NCBI GenBank assembly: GCA_017467335.1
Contig: JAFTSJ010000015.1
Location: 1-50,743 of the forward strand
DNA from: Alphaproteobacteria bacterium
GTDB taxonomy: Bacteria; Pseudomonadota; Alphaproteobacteria; CAAHEQ01; UBA3637
Direction: 5' to 3'
DNA: 50,743 nucleotides
Position 1 is the first letter of the stretch. Every line of letters begins with the position of its first letter. A program made the translations under genes and the position numbers. The notes below the pieces were generated by a model. The model saw only the letters and a program-made list of their open reading frames with translations, did not search any database and was not told the DNA's origin. Shown here piece by piece: positions 26,992 through 36,920 of this stretch.

Positions 26992-28455
26992 ATGCGTTTT
27001 AAACTTATTTTTTCAATTGTCAGTTTTTTGGTCATGTTAAGCGGTTTCATGATGGTTTTTCCGGCAGGAGCCGACTGGCTGAATAATGATTTAAAATCAG
27101 CTTCCATTTTCGGATTGTGTGGTGGTTTAAGTATGGCGTTGGGGCTAATCGGATGGTTAGTAACGGATACACCTCATGCTCCGCTTAAAATTAAAGAAAT
27201 GTTTTTGACAACGTGTATTATTTGGCTTATTTTTACGCTTTTGTGTGCTTTTCCTCTTTATTTTTCACCGGTAAATATCTCTTTTACCGATGCTTTCTTT
27301 GAAGCAACATCCGGTCTGACAACAACCGGAGCAACCATTTTCAATGATTTGGAAAATTTACCGGTCGGGGTTTTACTATGGCGTTCCATTATGCAATGGA
27401 TGGGTGGTTTGGGAATATTGGTTGTTGCCATTTTAATTTTGCCGTCTTTACAAATCGGTGGCATGCAGTTATTTAATATTGAAACAAGCGGTGAATCAAA
27501 TCGGGATATGCCGACAATTGCTCAAAATGTATTTGGTATTTTGACATATTTTGTTATCATAACCGTTCTATGCGGATTGTGTTTATGGATAGCCGGCATG
27601 ACACCTTTTGATGCCTTAAATCATGCCTTAACAACTGCTGCAACCGGCGGATTTTCAACGCATAACGAATCGATTGGCTATTTTCAGTCATCGGCTATTG
27701 AATGGATTTTAATTTTCTTTATGTTTATCGGCGGATTACCCTTAATGATGGGCATATTGGTTTTTCGAAGACATTTTGAAACCATCCGTAACGATGAACA
27801 AATTAAATTGTATTTTTGGTCCGTTATTGGTGTTATTTTATTTTTAATAGCCGTGCGTTGGCATGATGTCAATTTTGATAATGCACAACTGACTTTCATT
27901 TTAAGAACAACAACTTTTGATGTTGTTTCTATTATGTCTTCAACCGGATTTATTACTGACAATTATGAAACATGGGGATTGTATGCTTCGGTTGTGTTCT
28001 TGTTGATGATGTTAACCGGTGCATGTACCGGTTCGACATCCGGCGGAATAAAAATGTTTCGTTATAGTATTCTATTCAAAGCAATTCATACAAAATTAAA
28101 ACGTTCCGTTCAACCCCATGGTATATTTATTCCACGCTATGGAAATAAACCAATTAGTGAAGAAGTTATCAGTGGTGTTTTAGTATTTTTTGGCTTATAT
28201 GCCATTAGTGCCGGTGTCGGATCAATTATTTTATCACTTTGCAATTTAGATGTTTTGACCGCCGTGTCCGGTTCTATTTCCGCCTTATCAAATATCGGAC
28301 CGGCACTCGGGCATATTATCGGACCGGATAAAACATTTGCAGACTTTCCAACCATCGGAAAATTTGTTTTTGCATTTATGATGATTATCGGACGTTTGGA
28401 ATTTGTTGCCGTTTACATTTTATTTGTTCCTTTTTTCTGGAAACGAAATGTTTAA
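26992..28455 (+). CDS. trkH: TrkH-type potassium uptake channel subunit
   Basis: The 487-residue membrane protein has the four M1-P-M2 repeats of the Trk/Ktr/HKT superfamily. The first pore loop is ATSGLTTTGAT near residue 104, and the second lies in LTTAATGGFSTHN. The third contains MSSTGF and the fourth SNIGPALG. GACTGSTSGGIK is the cytoplasmic loop typical of TrkH. It takes up K+ through the inner membrane, gated by a TrkA protein that is not in this window. AAGAGGATGAC precedes the start. Length matches the family. Confidence 0.95.
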   Translation: MRFKLIFSIVSFLVMLSGFMMVFPAGADWLNNDLKSASIFGLCGGLSMALGLIGWLVTDTPHAPLKIKEMFLTTCIIWLIFTLLCAFPLYFSPVNISFTDAFFEATSGLTTTGATIFNDLENLPVGVLLWRSIMQWMGGLGILVVAILILPSLQIGGMQLFNIETSGESNRDMPTIAQNVFGILTYFVIITVLCGLCLWIAGMTPFDALNHALTTAATGGFSTHNESIGYFQSSAIEWILIFFMFIGGLPLMMGILVFRRHFETIRNDEQIKLYFWSVIGVILFLIAVRWHDVNFDNAQLTFILRTTTFDVVSIMSSTGFITDNYETWGLYASVVFLLMMLTGACTGSTSGGIKMFRYSILFKAIHTKLKRSVQPHGIFIPRYGNKPISEEVISGVLVFFGLYAISAGVGSIILSLCNLDVLTAVSGSISALSNIGPALGHIIGPDKTFADFPTIGKFVFAFMMIIGRLEFVAVYILFVPFFWKRNV

Positions 28456-28548
28456 AAAGTAAAAAACATAAAATCAATATAAAAAACTCTTTTATTTTTT
28501 TTATAAATTATGTATAAAAAAAATAAGTTAGCTAGCATAGGGTGAAAC

Positions 28549-31500
28549 ATGAAAAAATTTTTCTTAACATTATTGTTCATTATTTTTATTTTAATCGGTC
28601 TATTGGGATTTATCGCAATTCGTTCTTTTAATTCCGATACGTTCCAAAAACAAATTGTTCAAAGTATTACGGAAATGACCGGACGTGAATTTAACGTCAT
28701 GGGAGCAACATATGTTTCATGGTTCCCAATTCCTAAAATTGTTATGAATGACGTTACATTGGCCAATACAAAAGAAGCACATCGAAATGTTATGTTACGA
28801 GCCAATCGTATCGGCATAGAAATCGAATGGGCTTCATTGATTGGTAATGTATCTGCCATCAAAAAAATCGAAATCGAAAATCCAACCCTCTTTTTGGAAA
28901 GAACGGATGCTACGCATGTTAACTGGAATTTTCCATTTTTATACAGCAGTAACGAAAATTTAGATCCTTATGGTTTTGAAGATACAAAATCACATATGCG
29001 AGTTGAAACACTTGTTATACAAAACGGCACGGTTGAATATATGAATAATGTCAACCAAGGCAAGTTAATTCTCAGTAACATTAACGGTAATTTATCTGCA
29101 CAATCGTTGATTGGACCGTTCACATTTACCGGAACATTCAAAGCACAAGATAAAACAGCAACTGCCATTTTGAAAATTCAACAACTGGTCAATGATACAC
29201 AAGTTCCGTTTTCATTAGACGTAACCGGAGAAGATGATAATTTTTCTTTAAATTTCAACGGAACAGTTGTACCTAGTCAAAAACAATCTTTGCAAATAAT
29301 AGCTGAAGGTAATTTCGGCATTAAACGACCAAACGATTTTTTGAATATTTTTGGTTTTAAATCATTTAGCAATGAATTGAATGTACCATCCTATGGTAAT
29401 TTAACTTACGAATCAGCGAACGGAGATGATTTATTTAAAAGTTTTACCATTCGGTTTGGAGAAAGTGATGATGCCGTTACGGTTACCGGCTCTCTTAATC
29501 GAGAAAAAAGTACAAAATTATCTTATAATGCAACCCTTGCCATTAACCGTTTTGATTATGCACAATGGAAAGATTTCTTGTCTGAATTGAATTGGCATTA
29601 TCTGACAAATCCCAAAGAAGCCGATGTTGTTTTAAAAATCAATGCTCAAAACTTTTTATATAAGGATATTAAGGCTAAAAACCTTCATCTAGATATTGCC
29701 AAAAAAGGAACACGTTTCTTAATTAACGGGGGGAAAGTTTCCTTGGCAGGCAATACGGAATTAAATTTTGATGGCGGGTCTGTTAATCAAAATGAGCAAA
29801 CGGGGTTAACTGTCATGATGACGGCTCAATCTGAAAATTTAGATGACCTGCTAAAACAAATTTCTCTTGACAATTTATCTGTTAAATTACCCCAAACGGC
29901 ATCTGTCAAAGGAAGCGTTACTATTTTTCCGAACACACGAGAATTTGATTTCCAAGAACTCATTATCGGAAAAACAAAAGCACGTGGTACGATTTTCTAT
30001 CAAAAAACAGAAACGTTACCAAACATTAAAACAAATCTTCATATTCAAAATATTGATTTTGATAGTTTGTTTAATTACAAAAGAGAAGGTAATACCAATA
30101 TACTGCATTTAATTGAATATGCAAAAGAATATGTGAACGGTTTAGACGTCATAAAAAAAACGAATGGCACATTTGATATTGATATGTCAAATGTCGTATT
30201 CCGAAAAATACCTGTCGGACAACTTCAACTTGTCGGAGAAATATCTGATAATGTATTAAAAATAAACAAGTTAAATGCTATTGATTTAGCAAATGCCAAA
30301 TTGGATGCTTCCGCAATTATTTCAGGCATTAAATCAGAAAAATTATTGGTTGATTCTTTAAAATTATCCTTTACAACCCCTCAAATGGAGTTGTTTATGA
30401 ACAAAACAAACTTAATTTTTCCTGAAAAAGTTACAAAATTAACTGATTTTAAAACAGATTTAACTTTGAATGAAAATGAACAGGTTTGGTCAATACTATC
30501 CAACACAAACGCCGAAGATTTAAGTTTTAATCTAAACGGTCAAATTGATACCCGAACCGAACCGATACAATATAAAGATTTATACGTATCCGTTTCATAT
30601 CCGGACTTTAAACGTTTTTCTAAAAATATTATTGATTTAAATGGATTAAATACTTCTTTAAACGGAGAATTTTTATTAAAGTTGATGATAAACGGATCAG
30701 TGGATAAATTTTCATTTTCCAAAGGGGAAGTTAAAATCGGGTCAAACAATCTGTTAATTGACGGGTCTTATGTACCGGGTGAAATTGCAGAACTGGTTAT
30801 GAATATTGAAACACCGTCATTTAATGTTGATAACTTTATCTGGAATGATTTAAAAGGTATTACATGGCATGGACCAAAATCAAAAAAACCATTTAGTTTT
30901 AAAGTGTATGATAATATCAATCATCAAATAAAAATTAAAACGGCTCAATTGCTTTATCAAGATTTTGAACTTAAAAACGCCATTATGGCGTGGACGGTTG
31001 ACGGTTTAAATAAAACGGCAACCTTGAAAGAATTAACAGGCAATGTCAATTCAACGAAATCTGAATTTAAAGCATCCGGTACTCTTTCTTGGCAAAATAC
31101 ACCGAAAATAACATTAGATATAACAGGTAAAAATTGGGACGTTCCTTCTAATTTATTATCTATGAGAAATATGGCATTTGGTGAAGGAAATATGTCTTTA
31201 CAAGCCCATGTAACGGGAGAAGGGGTTTCACCACAAACAATGCTTCAAAATTTAAATGGTAACGGACACTTAACTTTTGATAACTCTGTTTGGGTTGGAA
31301 CAGATATCGATCGGGTCACTCCTTTAATTGAACAAGCATTATCTCGCCGTATTCCGAAAAATGTATTTGACAAAGAAATGAACAGACTCCTTAATTCAGG
31401 AAAAACACAAATCAATAAAATTGACGGTAATTTTTCAATCGATAACGGTGTTTTAAAGGCATTAAATTCCGAATTGATCGGTCAAACATTTACGTCAAAT

Positions 31501-32655
31501 CCAATGTCTATTCAATGGAATATGAGTGAGGATTCGTATCAATTGAATGTTCCTTTAACACTTACAAAATATACGGATCTTCCTCCGTTTGCTTTATCGG
31601 TTAGCGGACCGGCTAATGCCCTCAAATATCAGCCGAATTTTGTGGATTTATCATCTTCAGTTTCTGATATTGTATTGGAAAGCAATGCCCGTATCGAAAA
31701 AATGGAACAACAGGCACAAGAAGAAGCGGAAATGATTGCTCATACGGAACGACAGGAAAAAATTCGTCAAGCCATTATTGAAGCAAGAAAAGCCGTTGAA
31801 CGAGCAACAAATAAAGTTCAAATGGGCGATAATGAAAAAGCATTATATTTATTGGAAAATGCACAAGATGCTTTGGAATTTATCAATGGATTATCTGTTA
31901 AAGAACATCTGACAGATGCTGAATTTATCCAATTAACGGAACAATCCCGTTTGGCTATTATGAAAGCAGAAGAAGCGGTTGCCGAAGCCATCAATGATCG
32001 GTTCTTTGAAGATCGTAAAAAATTGCATGCGTTTAGTAAAAGCGGTCAACAAATGCAACGGGAAATTGAACGTATTCAAAATACGTATCCGGATATTGAA
32101 ATTGTCCAAAAGTTATCACCGGCAACAAAAAAATACGCTCAATTACTGAAAAAGTTAGCCGATGAAGCACATCCGAATGAAACAGATGAAGAACATCAAA
32201 TTCAAATGAAAACGGCTCGTTCTGCTTATATGAAAGTTGTCAAAGGATACCAATATGTTTTACGTTTTGATACAAATCCGAAAACAACCGTCATTCAACC
32301 GTTATCATTAGATGTACCCCAAGAAGACAATGTATCATCAACAAAAACACCAGAGCAAAATAACGTTTCTGTATCAGAAAATGTCCCTCAATTACCGGCA
32401 ACGGTCGTATCTCAGCAAGCACAAACAGAAGATAGTGAAATATCAAGTGTTGCCTCGGATAATACACCTGTCGAACCTTGGACATATTCTTCACAAGGAA
32501 AAGCTGAACAACGTCATAATATTCGCATGAAAATTATACGTTCGGGAGAAAAGTATTCAAATACGGAACAACAAAATGAATCTGCGGATATTTATCCAAG
32601 CGATTTACCTCAAACAGGGTCAACATTACGAGGAAGCATTAAACGAGCTTCATAA
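28549..32655 (+). CDS. AsmA-family protein with a long helical C-terminal extension
   Basis: The 1368-residue protein has one N-terminal membrane anchor (residues 4-26), then the AsmA start (SITEMTGREFNV, later NPTLFLERT and W.F.FL). A very long beta-rich repeat region follows, and the AsmA-like C-terminal domain around residues 880-1040 includes GEGNMSLQAHVTGEG and NLNGNGHLTFD. AsmA-family proteins form periplasmic beta-groove bridges thought to move lipids to the outer membrane. Unusually, a coiled-coil and Gln/Glu-rich extension of about 320 residues follows. AGGGTGAAAC precedes the start. It is a single gene with a strong terminator. Confidence 0.88.
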   Translation: MKKFFLTLLFIIFILIGLLGFIAIRSFNSDTFQKQIVQSITEMTGREFNVMGATYVSWFPIPKIVMNDVTLANTKEAHRNVMLRANRIGIEIEWASLIGNVSAIKKIEIENPTLFLERTDATHVNWNFPFLYSSNENLDPYGFEDTKSHMRVETLVIQNGTVEYMNNVNQGKLILSNINGNLSAQSLIGPFTFTGTFKAQDKTATAILKIQQLVNDTQVPFSLDVTGEDDNFSLNFNGTVVPSQKQSLQIIAEGNFGIKRPNDFLNIFGFKSFSNELNVPSYGNLTYESANGDDLFKSFTIRFGESDDAVTVTGSLNREKSTKLSYNATLAINRFDYAQWKDFLSELNWHYLTNPKEADVVLKINAQNFLYKDIKAKNLHLDIAKKGTRFLINGGKVSLAGNTELNFDGGSVNQNEQTGLTVMMTAQSENLDDLLKQISLDNLSVKLPQTASVKGSVTIFPNTREFDFQELIIGKTKARGTIFYQKTETLPNIKTNLHIQNIDFDSLFNYKREGNTNILHLIEYAKEYVNGLDVIKKTNGTFDIDMSNVVFRKIPVGQLQLVGEISDNVLKINKLNAIDLANAKLDASAIISGIKSEKLLVDSLKLSFTTPQMELFMNKTNLIFPEKVTKLTDFKTDLTLNENEQVWSILSNTNAEDLSFNLNGQIDTRTEPIQYKDLYVSVSYPDFKRFSKNIIDLNGLNTSLNGEFLLKLMINGSVDKFSFSKGEVKIGSNNLLIDGSYVPGEIAELVMNIETPSFNVDNFIWNDLKGITWHGPKSKKPFSFKVYDNINHQIKIKTAQLLYQDFELKNAIMAWTVDGLNKTATLKELTGNVNSTKSEFKASGTLSWQNTPKITLDITGKNWDVPSNLLSMRNMAFGEGNMSLQAHVTGEGVSPQTMLQNLNGNGHLTFDNSVWVGTDIDRVTPLIEQALSRRIPKNVFDKEMNRLLNSGKTQINKIDGNFSIDNGVLKALNSELIGQTFTSNPMSIQWNMSEDSYQLNVPLTLTKYTDLPPFALSVSGPANALKYQPNFVDLSSSVSDIVLESNARIEKMEQQAQEEAEMIAHTERQEKIRQAIIEARKAVERATNKVQMGDNEKALYLLENAQDALEFINGLSVKEHLTDAEFIQLTEQSRLAIMKAEEAVAEAINDRFFEDRKKLHAFSKSGQQMQREIERIQNTYPDIEIVQKLSPATKKYAQLLKKLADEAHPNETDEEHQIQMKTARSAYMKVVKGYQYVLRFDTNPKTTVIQPLSLDVPQEDNVSSTKTPEQNNVSVSENVPQLPATVVSQQAQTEDSEISSVASDNTPVEPWTYSSQGKAEQRHNIRMKIIRSGEKYSNTEQQNESADIYPSDLPQTGSTLRGSIKRAS

Positions 32656-32671
32656 TAAGACAACCGATTAT

Positions 32672-32708
32672 AAAAAACATCTTCGACAACCTATCGAAGA
32701 TGTTTTTT
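32672..32708 (+). terminator. Strong terminator after the AsmA-family gene
   Basis: A 14-bp stem (AAAAACATCTTCGA with TCGAAGATGTTTTT) surrounds a seven-base loop; T-rich end. Confidence 0.88.
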
Positions 32709-32760
32709 ATATCGGCGTCAAATTACGATTTCAGATAAAACAATACAGGTTAAAATCCTA

Positions 32761-33438
32761 TTATGATAAATTTAAAATCATGGCAATTCGCTGAAATAAT
32801 AAATGCCAATACATCGGTATCCCCATCCATCCTTTTAACAGATAGGCAAACAACATGCCATACATCAACAAATTAGCCCCCGGTAAAAAACAAATAGTAA
32901 AAATTGGTCCGGCAACAATAAAATCTGTTTGCTTCGGATGAATTTCAAATAATGTTACGATAAAATGGTACCCGATAAATATACCAAATAAAATTAAATA
33001 AAAATCAGGTTGAATACCATAGAAGGCTTGGTAAATACTTATCCCAATCATCAAAACAAACGTAAATGTCGGAAAAAAATACGGAGCCAATGCAATTAAC
33101 CAATTTCCCTCTCCCATAAAAGAAAACGAACCACCACTCCCCTGTTCAACGTCTAATCCTTTGGGTTTATGCAATGTTGCAACGGCAAATAACATATGTG
33201 TTAATTCATGTTCGGCAATCGCAAAAAAAGAACCGGACAAAGATGGCATAACCAGAAAAAAAATAACAGTTGCTGCAAAGGGAAAGAAAAATTCCAACAA
33301 CATTTCTTTGTCTGTTCCCTTACTGATAAGGTAAAAATCGGCTTGAAAGGCCGGAACCAAAAAAAGAACCATCAAAAGACCGACCGGCCATTTTATCATA
33401 TTCAAAAATTTATTGATATATTTGTTAATTTTTCTCAT
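32761..33438 (-). CDS. M50-like membrane metalloprotease family protein
   Basis: The 225-residue membrane protein has about five hydrophobic segments and the zinc motif HELTH at residues 77-81 inside a membrane-proximal helix, as in M50B/SpoIVFB-like families. A later segment (FIVAGPIFTICFLPGANLL) could hold the third metal ligand region, but the usual NxxPxxxLDG is absent. Whether it cleaves proteins in the membrane is therefore uncertain. The start at 33438 has AAAGGAAACAGAAT. It overlaps the end of the DUF3108 gene by 14 bases; the two form an operon. Confidence 0.72.
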   Translation of the reverse strand: MRKINKYINKFLNMIKWPVGLLMVLFLVPAFQADFYLISKGTDKEMLLEFFFPFAATVIFFLVMPSLSGSFFAIAEHELTHMLFAVATLHKPKGLDVEQGSGGSFSFMGEGNWLIALAPYFFPTFTFVLMIGISIYQAFYGIQPDFYLILFGIFIGYHFIVTLFEIHPKQTDFIVAGPIFTICFLPGANLLMYGMLFAYLLKGWMGIPMYWHLLFQRIAMILNLS

Positions 33439-34123
33439 ATTCTGTTTCCTTTTGTATAATGTACAAACGTCCCAATATGCCCGTGTCAAACGTACTTAAC
33501 ACCAATTCATTTTGACCGGTTTTTTCATTTTTTTTCATATAAAGCCATAAAGGAGATTTTTTTTCTTCCTGCATTCTTTTAAAAAACCAACCCTTTTTCT
33601 TTCCACTTAAAATTTTTATCCGCACACTATAAGCATCAGCCTCTCCCGTTAAATCTTGATGAACATCAGATAAGACTTGCTTTCCTTGATACATAACATC
33701 AACCTGCATATCCCTTTTTCCGTCTGAAACAAATAATTTTTGATTTGACGGAACAGACAACTTCATTAAATAAACTAAAACAGATTGATAATCTATAAAA
33801 TCAGTCTTCTTGTCAAAATTTTGCCGAATAACTTCTATTTCTTTACCGGACTTAATTTTCATTACGGAATCAATCACTTTTAAACCGGATTTTGTTTTTC
33901 GTCCCTGTGTTTGAAAAATTGTTTCCGGATGAATAAATAATGATAAAATCCCTTTGGACTTTGCTTTTGTTTCAATATAATAAGTATCATTTGTCAAAAC
34001 GGTATCAATATCCGCTGATAACAAAACCATATTCATACCTTGTGCTTCATAACGACTCTTAAATGAAACAGCGTAAGCTTGAAATGAAAAAAAGAAGATA
34101 ATCAGATAAAAAAATATTTTCAT
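33425..34123 (-). CDS. DUF3108 family exported protein
   Basis: The 232-residue protein has a Sec signal peptide (MKIFFYLIIFFFSFQAYA, cleavage at about residue 18). A beta-rich mature part follows with YEAQGMNMVL at its start, a TKAKSKGILSLF segment, and the ending LPL-like SPLWLYMKKN...LST, in the pattern of DUF3108 proteins of Proteobacteria. These are predicted periplasmic lipoprotein- or LolA-like beta folds; function is unknown. It is first in a two-gene operon with the M50-like protein, so a joint envelope role is plausible. Confidence 0.75.
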   Translation of the reverse strand: MKIFFYLIIFFFSFQAYAVSFKSRYEAQGMNMVLLSADIDTVLTNDTYYIETKAKSKGILSLFIHPETIFQTQGRKTKSGLKVIDSVMKIKSGKEIEVIRQNFDKKTDFIDYQSVLVYLMKLSVPSNQKLFVSDGKRDMQVDVMYQGKQVLSDVHQDLTGEADAYSVRIKILSGKKKGWFFKRMQEEKKSPLWLYMKKNEKTGQNELVLSTFDTGILGRLYIIQKETEYEKN

Positions 34124-34142
34124 TTTTGTTTTCCTTTGCTAC

Positions 34143-34171
34143 ACTATACGCAAAACAAACTCTTTTTGCAA
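34143..34171 (-). promoter_or_regulatory. Promoter of the DUF3108-M50 operon
   Basis: Minus strand: TTGCAA, 17 bases, TATAGT, about 20 bases before the start at 34123. The -35 box abuts the Shine-Dalgarno of rmuC on the other strand. Confidence 0.65.
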
Positions 34172-34181
34172 AGGAATTTTT

Positions 34182-35429
34182 ATGGAAACACAAATCATTA
34201 TTGCTTGTTTAGGCGTTATTTCCTTGTTTTTATTGATTATTGTCGTTTATCTAATGACATCATCCAACAAAACACCTTTTATTTCAGAACTGGAACGTTT
34301 AGAACGTATCAGCCGTGAAGATGCCATGAATTTACGGCAGGAATTAAGTCAATCTTTAATACAATTTAATGATTCAATTCGAAAAACAGTTGAAACACGC
34401 ATTGATTTTATGAGAAATGAAAATATACAAAATTTATCACATATGCGAACAACGGTTGAAGAAAAAATGGATAAGATGCGTTCCGAAAACACGCTAAAAC
34501 TGGATCAAATGCGTGAAACGGTTCAAGAAAAATTACACACCACATTGGAAAAAAGAATTGGAGAATCTTTTTCATTGGTTTCAGAACGACTTGAAAAAGT
34601 TCATCAAGGACTGGGAGAAATGCAAACATTGGCATCAGATGTCGGAGGCTTAAAACGTGTTCTCACAAATGTTAAAGCGCGAGGGACTTGGGGCGAAGTT
34701 CAACTCGGAGCTTTGTTAGAACAAATGTTATCATCCGAACAATTTATTAAAAATGCACATATTAAACCCAACTGTGCCGAAGTGGTGGAGTATGCCGTAA
34801 AATTGCCTGATGGAGATGTATTGATTCCGATTGATTCAAAATTTCCGATTGAAGGATATGAACGGTTGATGATTGCTTCTGAAAAAGGAGAAAGTCAAGC
34901 CGTTGAAACGGCTTCTGCTGAATTAGAAAAATGTATTAAAACGGAAGCCAAACGTATTGCTGATAAATATATTTATCCACCCAAAACAACGGATTTCGCC
35001 ATCATGTTTTTACCAACGGAAGGACTCTATGCCGAAATTATGAGACGTACAGGTTTAGCCGCCGAAATACAAAACAAGTACCGTATTTCAATTGCCGGTC
35101 CCAGCACTTTGGGAGCCTTTTTAAATTCATTACAAATGGGATTTAAAACGCTGGCTATTCAAAAAAGATCCGGTGAAGTTTGGAAAACACTCAATGAAGC
35201 CAAAGTTGAATTTGAAAAATATGCGACATGGGTAGATAAAGTAAAACGCAATATTGAAGCGGCTCAAAAAACATTGGATGAAGCCCAAACCCGCACTCGA
35301 GCAGTTAACCGAAAGCTTAAACACGTTGACGGAACATTAAGTGATGAATCGGATTCACTTGACATGAATACCTTACCACATCAAATTATTGCCAATACCA
35401 GTGATGAAGAAATTGAAGAAGCAATTTAG
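34182..35429 (+). CDS. rmuC: DNA recombination protein RmuC
   Basis: The 415-residue protein has an N-terminal membrane helix (residues 4-24), a long coiled coil (about 40-150), then the RmuC core: RGTWGEVQLGALLEQML, PIDSKFPIEGYERL, a TTDFAIMFLPTEGLYAE segment, and GPSTLGAFLNSLQMGF. The core has a nuclease-like fold, and RmuC limits inversion at short repeats and can act in phage or DNA restriction. Length is usual. AAAGGAATTTTT precedes the start. It is followed by alr after eight bases, so the two are co-transcribed. Confidence 0.95.
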   Translation: METQIIIACLGVISLFLLIIVVYLMTSSNKTPFISELERLERISREDAMNLRQELSQSLIQFNDSIRKTVETRIDFMRNENIQNLSHMRTTVEEKMDKMRSENTLKLDQMRETVQEKLHTTLEKRIGESFSLVSERLEKVHQGLGEMQTLASDVGGLKRVLTNVKARGTWGEVQLGALLEQMLSSEQFIKNAHIKPNCAEVVEYAVKLPDGDVLIPIDSKFPIEGYERLMIASEKGESQAVETASAELEKCIKTEAKRIADKYIYPPKTTDFAIMFLPTEGLYAEIMRRTGLAAEIQNKYRISIAGPSTLGAFLNSLQMGFKTLAIQKRSGEVWKTLNEAKVEFEKYATWVDKVKRNIEAAQKTLDEAQTRTRAVNRKLKHVDGTLSDESDSLDMNTLPHQIIANTSDEEIEEAI

Positions 35430-35437
35430 GAGAAGAT

Positions 35438-36511
35438 ATGTTCACACGACCTCGCCTACAAATTAACTTAAAAACAATTCAAGACAACTATTTGACATTG
35501 AAAGAGGTTGTAAAACCGGCAAAAGCGGCTTGCGTTCTTAAAAACAATGCGTATGGTTTGGGAATACAACCTGTCGGTAAAGCGTTATATCAGGCCGGTT
35601 GTCGGACATTTTTTGTCGCTCATGGATGGGAGGGAGCTCAATTACGTCCCGTTGTCGGAAAATCAAGAATTTTCACATTGCAAGGATTTGGCATAGAAGA
35701 TGAAGCTGAATTTAAACATTTTCAATTAACCCCTGTTCTTCCTACAGTCGAAAGTGTTTATGAATGGTTTAAACAACCGTTTAATCGCTTGAAACCCGCT
35801 TTACAAGTTGAAACAGGCTTAAATCGCTTGGGTGTTTCGTATGAAGATGTTTTTGCCTTACGACATTTATCTTTTTCACTTATTCTGTCGCATTTGTCTT
35901 GTGCTGATGATATTAACCACCCATTAAATCTGACTCAATTAACAACCTTCCAAAAATTTCAACCTTTATTTCGTAATACCCCTTTTTCATTCAGTGCATC
36001 GGATGGTATTTTTTTGGGAAAAGATTTTCATTTTGATATTGTGCGGTTGGGGGCGGCTTTATATGGTTTAAATACGGCTCCTCATCATGAAAAACAGGTC
36101 AAAAACTGCCTTCGTTTAATGGGACCTATTTTACAAATTAAAACAGTTTCCCCCAACGAAACAATCGGGTATGGAGCTGCACACAAAACAACTCAAACAA
36201 CTAAAATTGCGACTGTTTCAATCGGTTATGCTGACGGTATTTTTCGTTCTTTCAGTCCCAAAGGAATATTGCACATTGAAAAAGACGGTCAAATTTTTGT
36301 AGCTCCCATTGTCGGTCGTGTTTCGATGGACAATATTACCTGTGATGTAACAAATATACCTGATTCCGTCTTGGAACAAACAAAATTCATGACTGTTATC
36401 AGTGATTTTTATGATGCAGATGATTTTGCTCATACAGTTGGAACAATTGGCTATGAGGTATTAAATAATATTGGTCATTCACAACGAATTTTGCGTGAAT
36501 ATGTGGCATAA
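35438..36511 (+). CDS. alr: Alanine racemase
   Basis: The 357-residue fold III PLP enzyme has its Schiff-base lysine at position 35 in ACVLKNNAYGLG, the VETGLNRLG segment, and the catalytic tyrosine region ETIGYGA with SIGYADG downstream. The late VGRVSMDN and EVLNNIG segments are typical of the C-terminal beta domain. It makes D-alanine for peptidoglycan. The first half is a little diverged (KNNAYG instead of KADAYG) but all key residues are visible. AGGAGAAGAT lies before the start. Followed by a separate tRNA gene. Confidence 0.95.
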   Translation: MFTRPRLQINLKTIQDNYLTLKEVVKPAKAACVLKNNAYGLGIQPVGKALYQAGCRTFFVAHGWEGAQLRPVVGKSRIFTLQGFGIEDEAEFKHFQLTPVLPTVESVYEWFKQPFNRLKPALQVETGLNRLGVSYEDVFALRHLSFSLILSHLSCADDINHPLNLTQLTTFQKFQPLFRNTPFSFSASDGIFLGKDFHFDIVRLGAALYGLNTAPHHEKQVKNCLRLMGPILQIKTVSPNETIGYGAAHKTTQTTKIATVSIGYADGIFRSFSPKGILHIEKDGQIFVAPIVGRVSMDNITCDVTNIPDSVLEQTKFMTVISDFYDADDFAHTVGTIGYEVLNNIGHSQRILREYVA

Positions 36512-36526
36512 CAATAAAAAAACATC

Positions 36527-36555
36527 TTGCAATTTGATAAAAAAAAGATTATGAT
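36527..36555 (+). promoter_or_regulatory. Promoter of tRNA-Gln
   Basis: TTGCAA, 17 bases, TATGAT, 14 bases before the mature tRNA start. Confidence 0.6.
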
Positions 36556-36568
36556 GGAAGGCAGTTGT

Positions 36569-36642
36569 TGGGATATCGTCTAATGGTAGGACAGCGGATT
36601 CTGATTCCGTCAGTCTAGGTTCGAGTCCTGGTATCCCAGCCA
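36569..36642 (+). tRNA. tRNA-Gln (anticodon CUG)
   Basis: The acceptor stem TGGGATA pairs with TATCCCA (36632-36638). The D-arm, a GCGGA/TCCGT anticodon stem and the TTC loop (GGTTCGAGTCC) are all present. The seven-base anticodon loop TTCTGAT gives CTG at 36601-36603, reading CAG codons as glutamine. G discriminator and CCA are encoded. Confidence 0.95.
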
Positions 36643-36646
36643 TTTT

Positions 36647-36673
36647 AAAAAACCTCTTTTAGAGGTTTTTTTT
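36647..36673 (+). terminator. Terminator after tRNA-Gln
   Basis: AACCTCT (36651-36657) and AGAGGTT (36661-36667), extended by A/T pairs, followed by a T run. Confidence 0.85.
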
Positions 36674-36920
36674 GTGAATCAGAATGTGTAACGTTCATGA
36701 GAACCAGTCTGGTTTCATCATATTTTTAAAATTCAAAATGTATCTTTGCCTTTAATTTGACATATTCATATTATTTACATCTTTTCATAATAACGAAGAT
36801 ACATCAATCATACCAATTCATAATCACATAAATATATCAATATATCTTTTCATTTTTAAAAAATTATTTTTAATATAATTGTACCATATACACACCAATC
36901 TATTTTCAAAGGAAACAATT
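36674..36920. other. AT-rich noncoding stretch before the relic genes
   Basis: No gene, repeat array or convincing RNA is seen. CAAAGGAAACAATT before the ATG at 36921 looks like a surviving Shine-Dalgarno of the dead gene that follows. Confidence 0.4.
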
